This document shows, piece by piece, positions 1 to 8,770 of a DNA stretch of 64,000 nucleotides. A program made the translations under genes and the position numbers. This DNA comes from Torymus aiolomorphi. Lineage: Eukaryota > Arthropoda > Insecta > Hymenoptera > Torymidae. Numbering within the stretch: the stretch's first letter is position 1; each line of letters opens with the position of its first letter. The DNA lies in NCBI GenBank assembly GCA_036365515.1, contig CM070874.1:109257235-109321234 (forward strand), given 5' to 3'. Under the pieces are notes generated by a model, which ran no database searches, was not told the origin of the DNA, and was given only the letters and a program-made list of their open reading frames with translations.

Positions 1-480
1 GGGTTTGTCTGCAATAGAAGTTGTGCCGCAATATAAGGAGGTAAGGGCGGCGCTACGCGCCGTCATCGTCTACAATAAAAACATCCCTCAGGGTATTGAC
101 TAACACCACGACGCCTGCGGCGCCCGCTTTTAGTACCGAAATTGCGGAATAGTACATTTCGACATGGGTGGGGAAGTCACACCACCTAAATAATCGACTT
201 ACGCACTAGTTTCGAACGGTATTTTATACCACGAGCGCCGAAAAATCATATCAAAGTTGTGATTTTGAGGTTAGAGTTGTATAATAGACATTTAAATGCC
301 ATCTGCGCATGCGCGCGCTGCTCCAGAAACGTTTAATTTGATGTGATTTTTTTTTTATAATTTTATATTATTATTAATACGTTTTTTCGAATTTGGAATT
401 TGGGGGCGATACGCGCACACGTCGCGCAATCGAATGCCATAGTAAATAATTGCAAAAATTATTTTGTATTATGAGTAATA
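1..480. other. Left-edge DNA without a recognisable gene
   Basis: No credible coding frame or RNA gene is visible. The stretch alternates CpG-containing patches with AT-rich DNA. The word TGGGGGC appears at 401-407 and recurs at 494-500 and 637-643, so this part may belong to one old repeat continuing off the left edge. Its family was not recognised. Confidence 0.4.
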
Positions 481-485
481 CAAAA

Positions 486-525
486 TTTAATTTTGGGGGC
501 TAAACCACTAGCCCCCAAACAATTT
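486..525. repeat. Hairpin with TTTGGGGGCTA stem
   Basis: A perfect 11-bp inverted repeat, TTTGGGGGCTA (492-502) and TAGCCCCCAAA (509-519), encloses a 6-nt loop. An A/T-rich outer stem continues it. The structure is direct from sequence. Whether it is part of a transposon end or an old insertion is unknown. Confidence 0.7.
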
Positions 526-667
526 TATTTTTTATTTCAAAAACAACAGCTCGCGCAAAAAAGTTTTAATTAACGTTTTTTTATATTTTTTAATGCGCAA
601 TCGATTTATATTTTTTGTTTTTGGATATTCTATGTATGGGGGCTAACTTCATGAAGCTCCAGAGCGG

Positions 668-682
668 TCCCGAAATTCGGGA
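668..682. repeat. Short palindrome TCCCGAAATTCGGGA
   Basis: A perfect 15-nt palindrome (7-bp arms around one base) sits in a CG-rich patch at 650-765, just upstream of the Crypton-like relic. A frame of 89 codons on the minus strand crosses it, but that frame is low in information and is not called as a gene. Confidence 0.6.
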
Positions 683-775
683 CAAACGCTGTGCCAAAGA
701 TGGGTGGTCTGACACACGCAGCGAAGGGGGCGCTGACGAACTGTGATGGAAACAGACGTCGTGCCAAATTTTTTT

Positions 776-1247
776 CAGTGTAAGGAACGTCCAAATAAAA
801 CATCAAATTATAATAATTCTCCTTTGATTGATGCAAAAAAAAAGATATAATCCCACAATCATCACCAACTACTAGACAGCATTCGCATGACATTTTCATC
901 GATGATAATCAAAATAATGATAAAGAACATCCAAATGAAATATCAAGTCATAATAGTTTTCCTACAATTGACACAAACAAGATATATATGACTCCACAGT
1001 CATCGCCAAATACTACAAAGAATTTACGTGATATTTCCAACGATGATAGTCAAAATAATAATTTCAATTTACCAAAGAAAAAAAAAATACAGTAGTGATA
1101 GAAAATGATGAAGATGATCAGCTTTTATTTAAATCATCATCTGTGATTATCCAAAATAATAATATACATAAGTTTATTATTAATTATAATTATGCAAAGA
1201 AAAATCTAAATGAAGAAAATAACAAAAGTACAACTAGCTACGGCTGA
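776..1247 (+). pseudogene. Decayed 3' end of a Crypton-like recombinase gene
   Basis: A TTTTTTTCAG acceptor-like tract ends at 778. It is followed by two diverged tandem units of about 140 bp (782-921 and 922-1062). Unit 2 translates to an Asn/Ser/Asp-rich stretch (PNEISSHNSFPT, then SNDDSQNNN), whereas unit 1 is broken by a stop and a frameshift. After a poly-A slippage tract a second frame (1092-1247) encodes an acidic stretch and then VIIQNNNIHKFIINYN, ending in TGA. This tail resembles NCTINGNFIVNINNY at the end of the intact gene at 3511-5453. Overlapping AATAAA signals lie near 1293-1303. The catalytic domain is missing, so only a C-terminal remnant is visible. The relationship is inferred by eye from tail and repeat style. 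Confidence 0.45.
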
Positions 1248-1666
1248 ATGCAATTTCTTAACATTACAAACAATTATTATTTAGTATTATAAAATAAAAT
1301 AAAGTTTATAAATACGTTTATATTACAAATCTCACGTATTTATAAAATAAAAATTATATTTTTATAATAATAAATTGAAATTATTATTTTTTACTGTTTT
1401 TTTCACTTCAAATTAATAAATAAATAATAATAATAATTTGTACATATACATATACTTTGTCATACTATATTATGTACATAATATTTATTATACTTTGTAT
1501 AATAACAATCTTGTAATTTAAATCTAACAAATTTTAAATTTATATTTTGGCCTTTTTTCACAAAATTAAAATTTTATCTCTTACTAGCAAAATCCAATGC
1601 AAATTCAAATATAAAATTCATTTATTTATTTATTTATTTATTTTTAGACTAACCTAAATCTACTTA
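1248..1666. other. AT-rich spacer with (TTTA)n
   Basis: Very AT-rich DNA with no coding frame. It contains overlapping poly-A signals just after the relic gene and a short TTTA microsatellite at 1621-1645. Nothing else was recognised. Confidence 0.5.
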
Positions 1667-2036
1667 AAACTATAACTTAAGAATAATAAAACTTTCTGTA
1701 ATACAAGTATATAAAGGTATTTAAATTCAAAAATTCAAACGAAAACGTTTTAAATTTTGTCACCATTCTACCACATATTTATAGTACTTCTTTAAATGCT
1801 TCACAACATCCAACCATCATTTTTTTAACTTAAAACTAATAAAATTTTGTGTAACATAAACATATAACAGTATTTAAACTCAAAAATTCAAACGAAAACT
1901 TTAAATTGAAATATTAAATCCAAACAAAAACTTTTTAAATTTTAGCGTCATTCTACCGCATATTTACCCATTAACCAATCAAAATACTTCTTTAAATGCT
2001 TCACAAACATCCAGCCATCATTTTTTAAAGAAAGAA
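1667..2036. repeat. Tandem duplication of an AT-rich dispersed repeat
   Basis: Two units, about 1667-1836 and 1837-2030, share an ordered series of blocks: TTAAAACTA near the start, CAAAAATTCAAACGAAAAC, GTCA(C)CATTCTACC or GTCATTCTACC, then CTTTAAATGCTTCACAA and CATCC.(A/G)CCATCATTTTTT. The same terminal blocks recur near 34.6 kb and 56.97 kb. This is therefore a dispersed family whose copy here was duplicated in tandem. No protein is encoded. Confidence 0.65.
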
Positions 2037-2128
2037 TTTTATATATTAACAATTTATGTATTCTCGTTTATATACATGCTTTATAAACGAAAAATGCATG
2101 AAATGAACTTTCCAGCCGGTATGTTAAA

Positions 2129-2248
2129 AAATCGTATATGCACCACGAGAATAAAGTAGGCTGTGCGCCCGGCAAGTAGTTTGCGCCCTCACTTACTCGC
2201 CGGGCCTACACAGCCTACTTTATTCTCTAGGTGCATAATATACTATTT
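2129..2248. repeat. Long hairpin upstream of the Crypton-like element
   Basis: The core stem pairs 2147-2165 (GAGAATAAAGTAGGCTGTG) with 2209-2227. Inner arms GCCCGGC/GCCGGGC and outer arms GTATATGCACC/GGTGCATAATATAC (2134-2144 and 2230-2243) extend it. The outermost ends are AAATCGTATA on the left and the inverse of AAATAGTATA on the right. The loop side contains CTTACTCGCCGGGC, which resembles the CTTACTCGCCC of the inverted repeat at 2942. It may be an independent foldback element or part of a larger element end. Confidence 0.7.
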
Positions 2249-2429
2249 CATGTATATCGTTAAAGAACTGTGTAATTAACTCAACCGAAACAATTGAGTA
2301 TCAAAGCCGTTCAATGAAACCAGGTACAGATACATTTACCTTAAGTTCACATTACATATATTTGATATTTGACGTCTGCAACAATTGCGAACCATTTTTT
2401 CTTTTTTTCTCGTCAAAATTTGAGGAATT

Positions 2430-2875
2430 ATGTCGAGACCGACTTTTTCCCCGAACTTCGCGAACGCCGTCGCACCCCGCGAGCTTCACAGAAGCTCCCG
2501 TCACGGCTCGGTCGACGGGTCGCACCTGGGACTTACGGAGAGGGGAACGAGCGGTCCGCAACCCCAGCAGCAGCCTATTTGCCGACCTTTTACCGCCGCC
2601 TTGCGGCAACCAATCAGCGCGCGCAATCGCTCATCCCCAATTCTCTCGGAGCACACTCGTTCTCCGCGCTCCACCGGAGATGGAGCTCCTGCTCTCGCCA
2701 GGTAGCCTCGCCTGCACTCCCGCCAACAGTGACTCAGTCGCCATGGACAAAAGGAGTGTCCTGAGCCTCGCCAAATGCGGACGAACCACGAGCCACGCTC
2801 GGTGTCACCAGGACAAGACAGGAACGCCCTGGAGAGTTTCGCGTGACCACGAAACCAACGCTACCGCGTAATACC
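2430..2875. other. GC-rich segment, unclassified
   Basis: A CpG-rich block stands out sharply between AT-rich flanks. A plus-strand frame of 185 codons (2314-2871) and shorter overlapping ones exist, but their Ser/Arg/Pro-rich translations match no family I know and are probably composition effects. A CCAAT box lies at 2610-2614 and an inverted one (ATTGG) at 3009-3013. It may be a regulatory segment of the neighbouring element, an LTR-like fragment or host DNA; the sequence does not decide. Confidence 0.3.
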
Positions 2876-2941
2876 TTATTTTATTTATTTATTTAATTGT
2901 CTTAGTTTTATTTAATTTTGCTCTATCGTTTTGAAATGTTT

Positions 2942-2971
2942 TTTTTCTTACTCGCCCACCCGAAAGTACGT
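2942..2971. repeat. Left inverted repeat of the Crypton-like element
   Basis: The sequence reads TTTTTCTTACTC, then GCCCACC, then CGAAAGTACGT. Its inverse copy is at 5946-5974. The inner part belongs to a perfect 18-nt palindrome, CGAAAGTACGTACTTTCG (2961-2978), a shape suited to binding a dimeric protein such as the recombinase (inference). Confidence 0.75.
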
Positions 2972-3201
2972 ACTTTCGCATCCTATTTTAGACCAACCGC
3001 ACGCTCTAATTGGCTGCCGAAATTTCCTGACCCGCGGCGCTTGAGCGCCCGCGCGCATGTCCGAGGAAAGATGTTTGTGCGGTGTGAAGGTTAGACACGT
3101 ATGAAATAAACAGAGGAAAGTGCACGAGTGACGAGAAAAAAAAAGTTAGTTGAAATAAAAAGTGATATTGTTTGATCGTGGTCATTACATTTTTCCTTGT
3201 T

Positions 3202-3230
3202 TTCTACACGTACTTTCGAGTCGTGTAGAA
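3202..3230. repeat. 9-bp hairpin in the leader
   Basis: TTCTACACG (3202-3210) pairs perfectly with CGTGTAGAA (3222-3230) around an 11-nt loop that carries TACTTTCGAG. That loop echoes the ACGTACTTTCG core of both terminal repeats. Confidence 0.65.
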
Positions 3231-3319
3231 ACAATTAAGTGGCACACTACACAAGTCCCAACACTCTGACTGCACGATATCTTACAGAAAAATGAATAGC
3301 TCGACACGCGCTCTGACTG

Positions 3320-3381
3320 AAATTCTCTCGAGAAATGTAAAATTGAATTACTATTTTCTACAAATTCTCTCGAGAAATGTA
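3320..3381. repeat. Two direct copies of TTCTCTCGAGAAATGTA
   Basis: Identical 20-nt copies begin at 3320 and 3362, 42 nt apart. Each is centred on a palindrome around CTCGAG. Identity over this length in an AT-rich leader suggests a recent duplication or a selected binding site. They lie 130-190 nt upstream of the recombinase start codon. Confidence 0.7.
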
Positions 3382-3510
3382 GCAATAAATACTGCGTTCA
3401 CATGCAGTGATAGTGTCCGCTTTCTAACCTAAAACGTGCTTAACCAAACAAGTGAAGATTAAAAGCAATAAAATTACGTGCAATTTCTCAATTTCCATTG
3501 AGATAAAAAA

Positions 3511-5453
3511 ATGTCTTTCAATGAAACAAACACAGATGAATCCTCATCCGATGGTTCTGAAGACGAAGAAGAAATCTTAAAAAATTTTGACCAAGAGGCA
3601 AAAATAATTATAGAGTCAGAAACATTACCAAAGAAGTCTTCCGAACGCTACCTCCTAGTCTACAACGCTTACAAAAAATGGAAAGAAGAAAATAAAAATT
3701 CACTTTCAACAAACTCCGAAGAAAACAATTTAATTGTTTACTTTAACACCTTAAAACTAAAATTGAAACCGCCAACTCTATGGAGCATATGGAGTATGCT
3801 TCAAAATACTTTAAATACAAAAGACAATATTGATATTACAAAGTTCTTCGCTTTAAAAAGTATGATAAAAAATTGTGGTAAAGGTTACAAACCTAAAAAA
3901 TCAAAAACTTTAACCTGGACTGAAATTATGAATTTTATGACAACAGCCGATGATCAAGTGTATTTAGCCACAAAGGTAATTCATTATTTATATATTCACT
4001 TCGCAATTAATACTCTTATACTTGGTTAATTTACACTATACTTTTAACATTCACAGGTAATACTTACATTTGGAATTTGTGGTGCACTCCGCTGTGACGA
4101 ATTAACTAATATGAAACTTGAAGACCTAAAAGACTTGGGTGATGCCTTTCTAGTATCGATCCAACATAACAAAAACGACTACGCTGGCGAGTTTCTTATT
4201 GGAAACCTTTTCTATAACCAGGTTAAACATTACATTTCCTTAAGACCAACCGATCAATTTACAGACAGATTTTTCATCCACTACAACAAAGGCAAATGTA
4301 CTCGTCAAGTCATTGGAAAAAATAAGATACGTGAAGTACCACAGACTATTGCTTCTCATTTAAAATTACAAAATCCAAAAAAGTACACAGATCACTGCTT
4401 TAGAAGAACAGCAGCAACGCTTCTTTCTGAATCCGGTGCAAACATGCAAATGATTAAACAACTAGGAAGGTGGCGTTCGGATGCTATAGCACAAGGCTAT
4501 ATAGAAAATTCACTACATAATAGACAAATGATTTTCAATGGTATTATCCATACAGCTACGACAAACACTCGTCCAAAACCATCGACAAGTACTACACCCA
4601 ATGAACCTGACTCCGACTACCATTCAAATTGGTCGCATTCCAACCAGGAATTCACTACGAACCAGTACCATCCAATTCCAAGTAAGCATAAAAAATATTA
4701 ATATACTTGATAAGTTTGCGTACTACCTTTCATTCCTAACAAACTTTATTTCAGACCAACAACTCAACTTTACCACAGCCAGCAATAAGAAAATACTTAC
4801 ACCGGAAAACAATGAAAATCAACCCTCGACAAACCACAACAGCAAAAAATTTCTTTCAAAAACACCAGTGAAAGTAGGATTCAAAGATAAAGTAACTACT
4901 CAACTACCTCCGTGTAAAATAAGAATTCTTCAAAATTTAAATCCTCAAATTCAAGATGAAATGTCTCATTCGAAATCATTGAATAATACTACACCCAACA
5001 AAGATGAATCTGATTGCAATTTAAATTGGTCAGATTTCGAAGAAGAAATCACTACGAACAACTTCAATTCAACTTCAGGTAAACATAAAAAATACTAATG
5101 TATAGAGTCGATGCTACCTGTACTACTTTTCATTCGTAACAAACTTTATTTCAGATCAAAAACCTACTACGACAACAAGCAATACAACAACTCTTCAACC
5201 GCAAACCACCACCAATGAATCAAAAAGAAATCTTAAAAATTTAAATCCTCAAATTCAAGATAAAAATCAAAACCAAAATCAAAATAAATCACTGAATGGA
5301 GATAAAAATCAAAATCAAGATCAGAATAACTCATTGAATGATCAAATAAATTCAACTTTAAACGAATATATTAAAATTAAAAATTGTACTATCAACGGCA
5401 ATTTCATTGTAAATATTAACAATTACAAATCTGATAAAGAAAATCATTTGTAA
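3511..5453 (+). CDS. Crypton-like tyrosine recombinase, four exons
   Basis: The exons are 3511-3975, 4057-4681, 4755-5078 and 5155-5453. The introns (81, 73 and 76 nt) are all GT..AG, phases 0, 1 and 1, giving 570 residues. Residues 10-22 are acidic. About 45-125 resemble the helical core-binding domain of insect Crypton proteins (YKKWKEEN, PPTLWSIWSML). The catalytic domain spans about 130-310: Arg167 in GALRCDELTN, His268-Cys-Phe-Arg271 in TDHCFRR, Trp294 in LGRWRS at the His/Trp position, and the Tyr303 nucleophile in QGYIENS. Arg167 is restored only by splicing the first intron. The tail is Asn/Gln/Thr-rich and repetitive, ending in NCTINGNFIVNIN. The family cuts and joins DNA through a 3'-phosphotyrosine to move the element. 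The start is set by an in-frame stop at 3499-3501. No lesion is visible, so the copy may be active or young. Domestication is an alternative, although the flanking repeats favour a transposon. Confidence 0.88.
4591..5154 (+). repeat. Duplicated exon-end plus intron module in the recombinase gene
   Basis: Modules 4591-4754 and 4988-5154 align from ACTACACCCA through an exon end (both encode a D-x-D/N..NW segment and TTN) into an intron. The intron starts GTAA(G/A)CATAAAAAATA and ends ACAAACTTTATTTCAG. If either intron is retained, translation ends with the same pentapeptide, KHKKY, then a stop (4699-4701 or 5096-5098). The duplication therefore copied coding sequence, intron and optional terminator together. 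Confidence 0.8.
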
Positions 5454-5671
5454 AGAAAAAAATCGAACAAAAATTTATTTTATATTGAGATTAATATATT
5501 GAAAGTTAAAATTATTAAACCCAAAGCTGATTGATTTAAATGTAAATCTTGTATTAATTATTGTATTAATACTTAATGTTAATATATTGAAAAAGTTTAA
5601 ATTATTAAAATCAAACTTTATTGTACTTATTTCATGACCTAATTTCTTTCTTTTTTTAATGAATGTGTTTC
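5454..5671. other. 3' flank of the recombinase gene
   Basis: An AT-rich stretch after the TAA stop without a clear canonical AATAAA close to it. A related pair of segments (TTAATATATTGAAAGTTTAAA-like) occurs twice within about 5490-5615. No gene is seen. Confidence 0.4.
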
Positions 5672-5737
5672 TGATGCCCGCCCCGACCAGCAAAACCTCG
5701 GCTTCGCCTCGGTCTTGCAAATGTCGGCCGGGCATCA
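5672..5737. repeat. GC-rich hairpin in the right subterminal region
   Basis: TGATGCCCG (5672-5680) pairs perfectly with CGGGCATCA (5729-5737) around a CpG-rich loop containing CCTCGGCTTCGCCTCGG. It marks an abrupt shift from AT-rich to GC-rich DNA about 220 bp after the stop codon. Confidence 0.65.
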
Positions 5738-5793
5738 AACCATCTGTGTAACAGCGAAAGTAGCAGACGGCCAAAAAACCAGCTCTCCACGCC

Positions 5794-5882
5794 GGGCCGA
5801 AAGAAAAAACAGTCGGTAATATCAACCGAGCTACCCAAAGCGGCCGACAGAGGCAGTACTATCGAGCGGGCCGAAAGAAAAA
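5794..5882. repeat. Subterminal direct repeats GGGCCGAAAGAAAAA
   Basis: Identical 15-nt copies occur at 5794-5808 and 5868-5882, in the same orientation and 74 bp apart. Both resemble the right terminal repeat (TTTCGGCCGGAGAGTAAGAAAAA, given here only as its parts CGGCC and AAGAAAAA). Clusters of subterminal copies often serve as protein-binding sites in DNA transposons; that role here is inferred. Confidence 0.6.
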
Positions 5883-5945
5883 CTAACACTCAAACACAGC
5901 TAGCAGACGACAACGCAATTTTATCAATTATTTAACAATTACAGA

Positions 5946-5974
5946 ACGTACTTTCGGCCGGAGAGTAAGAAAAA
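5946..5974. repeat. Right inverted repeat of the Crypton-like element
   Basis: ACGTACTTTCG (5946-5956) and GAGTAAGAAAAA (5963-5974) are the exact inverse of the inner and outer parts of 2942-2971; only the centre differs, by one base in length. The terminal A run leads directly into the hairpin that begins at 5972. Confidence 0.75.
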
Positions 5975-6078
5975 TAGTATACAATACTTGGACCGGAAAT
6001 TGGATGCCCTGGCCGTGCGTCATACCACGCATGGCTCGGAAATCCAATTTCCGGCCCACGTATCGTAATATACTATTT
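5972..6078. repeat. Long hairpin abutting the right end of the element
   Basis: The core stem pairs CCGGAAATTGGAT (5993-6005) with ATCCAATTTCCGG (6042-6054). Inner stems GCC/GGC and GCGT/ACGC continue it around CATACC. The outer arms are AAATAGTATA (5972-5981) and TATACTATTT (6069-6078). The outer decamer is the same as that of the hairpin at 2129-2248, although the cores differ. Confidence 0.75.
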
Positions 6079-7690
6079 ATTTTAACTTTAATTTTTCTTT
6101 GTACGCATTTTAATTTTACCTTAACCTAAACATTCATCCTCTCATGTTCTCCGACGCTGAGCTCACATCATATTGCAGAATATTAATTTCATAAATGAGA
6201 TGAAAGCTTTTAAATTCGAACAATAGTTAAAAATACCAGATGTTCCTTTGCTGGAAATATTTGACCAAAAACATAAAAAACGCCTGTAAAAACAGACCAA
6301 ATTAATTACCATTGTTTAAAACTTAAATTCATATAAAATCGTCATATGTTACTTCACTATATTTTATACCCTTCAAAGATTCTAATCTGAATTTGGTTTT
6401 TCTGAAATAAAGTAATTTAAATTTCGGTGATTCGATTTACAAATATAAGAATGAAAATCAAAACTTAATTAATTACATTTGGTGATTAATGCAAGATTTG
6501 AATTATAATTATCAAAATAACTTTATTAAGTAAAACTAAAAAGTGGTCTGAAATAATATAATACGAAAGAAATGATGTTGGTGCTTTGATTCAAATGGGA
6601 TATGCATAGAAAATATACTTTCAAATGTATTATATTACTTTGTAACAATTCTATATATCACATGCCACTTTCTTTAAGAGGCAAAAATACTACAATAATC
6701 ATTTTTTAAAAGAAATTTAAAAACTAGTTTTTAAAAAATATCTAGAAAAATGGTCTTTATAAGAGAAGATTCTTAAAAAACCCAAGAAAAAAAAAGAATC
6801 GAAAAAGAGGAACAATGGCTATATGACGAAAGAAGTGCGCTACTCGGCTGTGGCTGCTCCGCGGGTTCTTGCGAAATCGTCGATATTTGTCTTGAATGTG
6901 TGCGAGTTTGCCCACCGCTAACATCTGCTCTCACCCGCCTCGCTTCTTCGGTCGGCTCTCTTCCTTCTTCTTCGTTCGGTTTTCTCTTCCGCCTGCTGTC
7001 TATATACGCGCGATGTGCACGCGGACCTTTTTAAATATTAAAATTCCATTTTCGAAAAAACAACGAGCGAGAACGGAGAAATTGAGTGAGTGAGAAAGAG
7101 CGATGAATAAACGCAATCGCTCGCGGGCTCGTTCGACATGAGAAAGTGGAATGAGCGGTGAAAATTTTCTGACTCGTCGTCGTGAATTTCGTGATGCGTC
7201 TTTGAGTTATTCCGTGGACTTGCAAATAGACCGAATTCGTTCTTTTGTGAAAAGCTCGTTTCGAAAATTCAGGAGTAAAACATAATGAAATATGTATTTG
7301 TGATTGAAAGTAGAATAAGTAGAACAAAATTAGTAGGTTTGGGTAGTTCTAAATTAACGGGCACGATGGAAATATTTAAATTATGCGATTCATTTAATTA
7401 GCTATGAGCAAAATGCTGCAATTACTAACAAATAATTACCGAGTTAATTTTACTTCTGCTTACTACTAATCACTCTAAAGAAGAAGTCAATAAGTATTCC
7501 ATTGTGCAAGCTAATTATGGTATTCGTAACAATAGAGTTGGTTTAAAAGGTTGAAAATGTAAGTCCTGGAAACTATAAACAACTGAATGTCATTAAATTT
7601 GATGTACCTAGGCAGAAATAAGTAAAAACATGACATGTGTAAAACCAATATAGAATGCAAAACAATATCTTTCAAACCTCATGGACGTAA
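6079..7690. other. AT-rich to mixed unique DNA, no gene
   Basis: From 6079 to about 6790 the DNA is AT-rich and unremarkable. From 6790 to 7330 it is CpG-rich with short CT and GAGAGAG tracts. Short frames at 6896-7093 and 7031-7327 (opposite strand) look like composition artefacts. No splice-bounded exon, RNA gene or transposon end was recognised. Confidence 0.5.
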
Positions 7691-7699
7691 TATTGAGTT

Positions 7700-8770
7700 G
7701 AATAATGAAATTCCTCCATACAAAAAAAAAAAGAAGATAAAATACCGGTTGCAAGAACTAATAGAATAACGAGAAACTTCATAGCTTCATTATTAATCAA
7801 GAGCACGGACGGATTCGTTATAATGATACAAAAATATATGCCAAAAAACTACGTTGATAGCGAATATCGCTCATTTGCCAAAATCTAACGCACAAATACA
7901 ACTTTTATATCCAAAAGTAGGCTCCAAAACGACTTTCTTCATATCAATTACAATTAACGCGCGGGCATTAATTAAATTACAAGGTCGTTCGGCGCCATAA
8001 CGATCGGCGAGAGCGACTCGGAAAAGCATAAAAGTGTCGTAAAAAAGTTCTCAAATTTACTCTTCTTCCGTCCCTCTCCCTCTCTCTCTCTTTCATACAC
8101 CACCACTGGCAGCATGAGCATCGACTCTTGCACCACCACCGCAACAGCGCTCGCTCGCTCTCGCGGGCAGACGAAAGCGGTCTATAATATATCAGCCGGT
8201 CTGTTCCTAGCGCAGTCGCGCGGCGGCGGGCCGCGCTCGTCGGGCTTTCTAGTTCGGCCCCTGTCCGACAGATCGCAGCAGCGGCATCATCCTGGATTAC
8301 GCGCGCTAGCCGCCGCCTGTCACTCCCCCGCGTATACACGCACACACGCACACGAATACACAATTTACGCGCGCGCGTATAGTCGAGCTTTTACTGCCAA
8401 TACTCGCGCTCTAATCCCGCTTTATGGTATCCGGGCAATCGAGGATGTATTAAATTGAATATTATATCGCGATGTACGAGGGCTGCTGGTGCTGGTGCTG
8501 CTGGTACATGAGTGCGCGCGCGCACAGCTCCTCTTTGCCCGTTTTTGTTTTTACTTTGCGAGTGTGTTTTGTACCTTTGCGAATTGCTAGTCGTTTTATT
8601 TAAATTTATGAGCTTGTTTGCCGCTCGCTGGCAACGCCGACGAATTATTGAAAAACGAAGGGGGAAGGTTTATGGGCGAAAAGTTTTGTTTGAAGTTCGT
8701 CGAAGTGGGGCGAGATGGATGTCGCTCTTGATGGGATACAATATGAATGGGATGCATGTTTAAGAGTTCC
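7700..8770. other. GC-rich island with strand-composition switch
   Basis: The plus strand is A/C-rich with a CT tract near 8075-8093 and a CACACGCACAC tract near 8336-8352. It then turns G/T-rich with GCTGGTGCTGGTGCTGCTGG near 8483-8505. Overlapping Ser/Arg-rich frames on both strands (7977-8363, 8114-8458) have no family resemblance. It is probably regulatory or neutral CpG-rich DNA. Confidence 0.4.

Larger units (their letters stand above)
2979..3510 (+). promoter_or_regulatory. Leader/promoter region of the recombinase gene
   Basis: This interval between the left repeat and the start codon has no long plus-strand frame. It holds an inverted CCAAT box (ATTGG, 3009-3013), a CG-rich patch (about 3035-3062), a hairpin at 3202-3230 and two copies of a palindromic motif at 3320-3381. 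Transcription of the downstream gene presumably starts here, but no unambiguous TATA box or initiator was found. A stop codon in frame with the gene at 3499-3501 places its start downstream. Confidence 0.4.
2942..5974 (+). mobile_element. Crypton-like tyrosine-recombinase transposon with inverted ends
   Basis: A unit of about 3.03 kb is bounded by imperfect inverted repeats whose outer 12 nt (TTTTTCTTACTC) and inner 11 nt (CGAAAGTACGT) match exactly. They differ only in a 7- versus 6-nt centre. Inside lies one plus-strand gene (3511-5453), an intact tyrosine recombinase, plus leader repeats and subterminal repeats. No clear target-site duplication is visible: the left flank reads AAATGTT and the right flank TAGTATAC. 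Cryptons are known to mobilise through a tyrosine recombinase and are generally described without terminal inverted repeats, so the boundaries here are an inference from the repeats. The hairpins further out (2129-2248, 5972-6078) could extend the element. Confidence 0.65.

Noticed and set aside
2314..2871. 185-codon frame before the Crypton-like element
   Set aside because: Three overlapping frames of similar quality, no recognisable motif and a GC-driven absence of stops; kept only as an unclassified GC-rich block.
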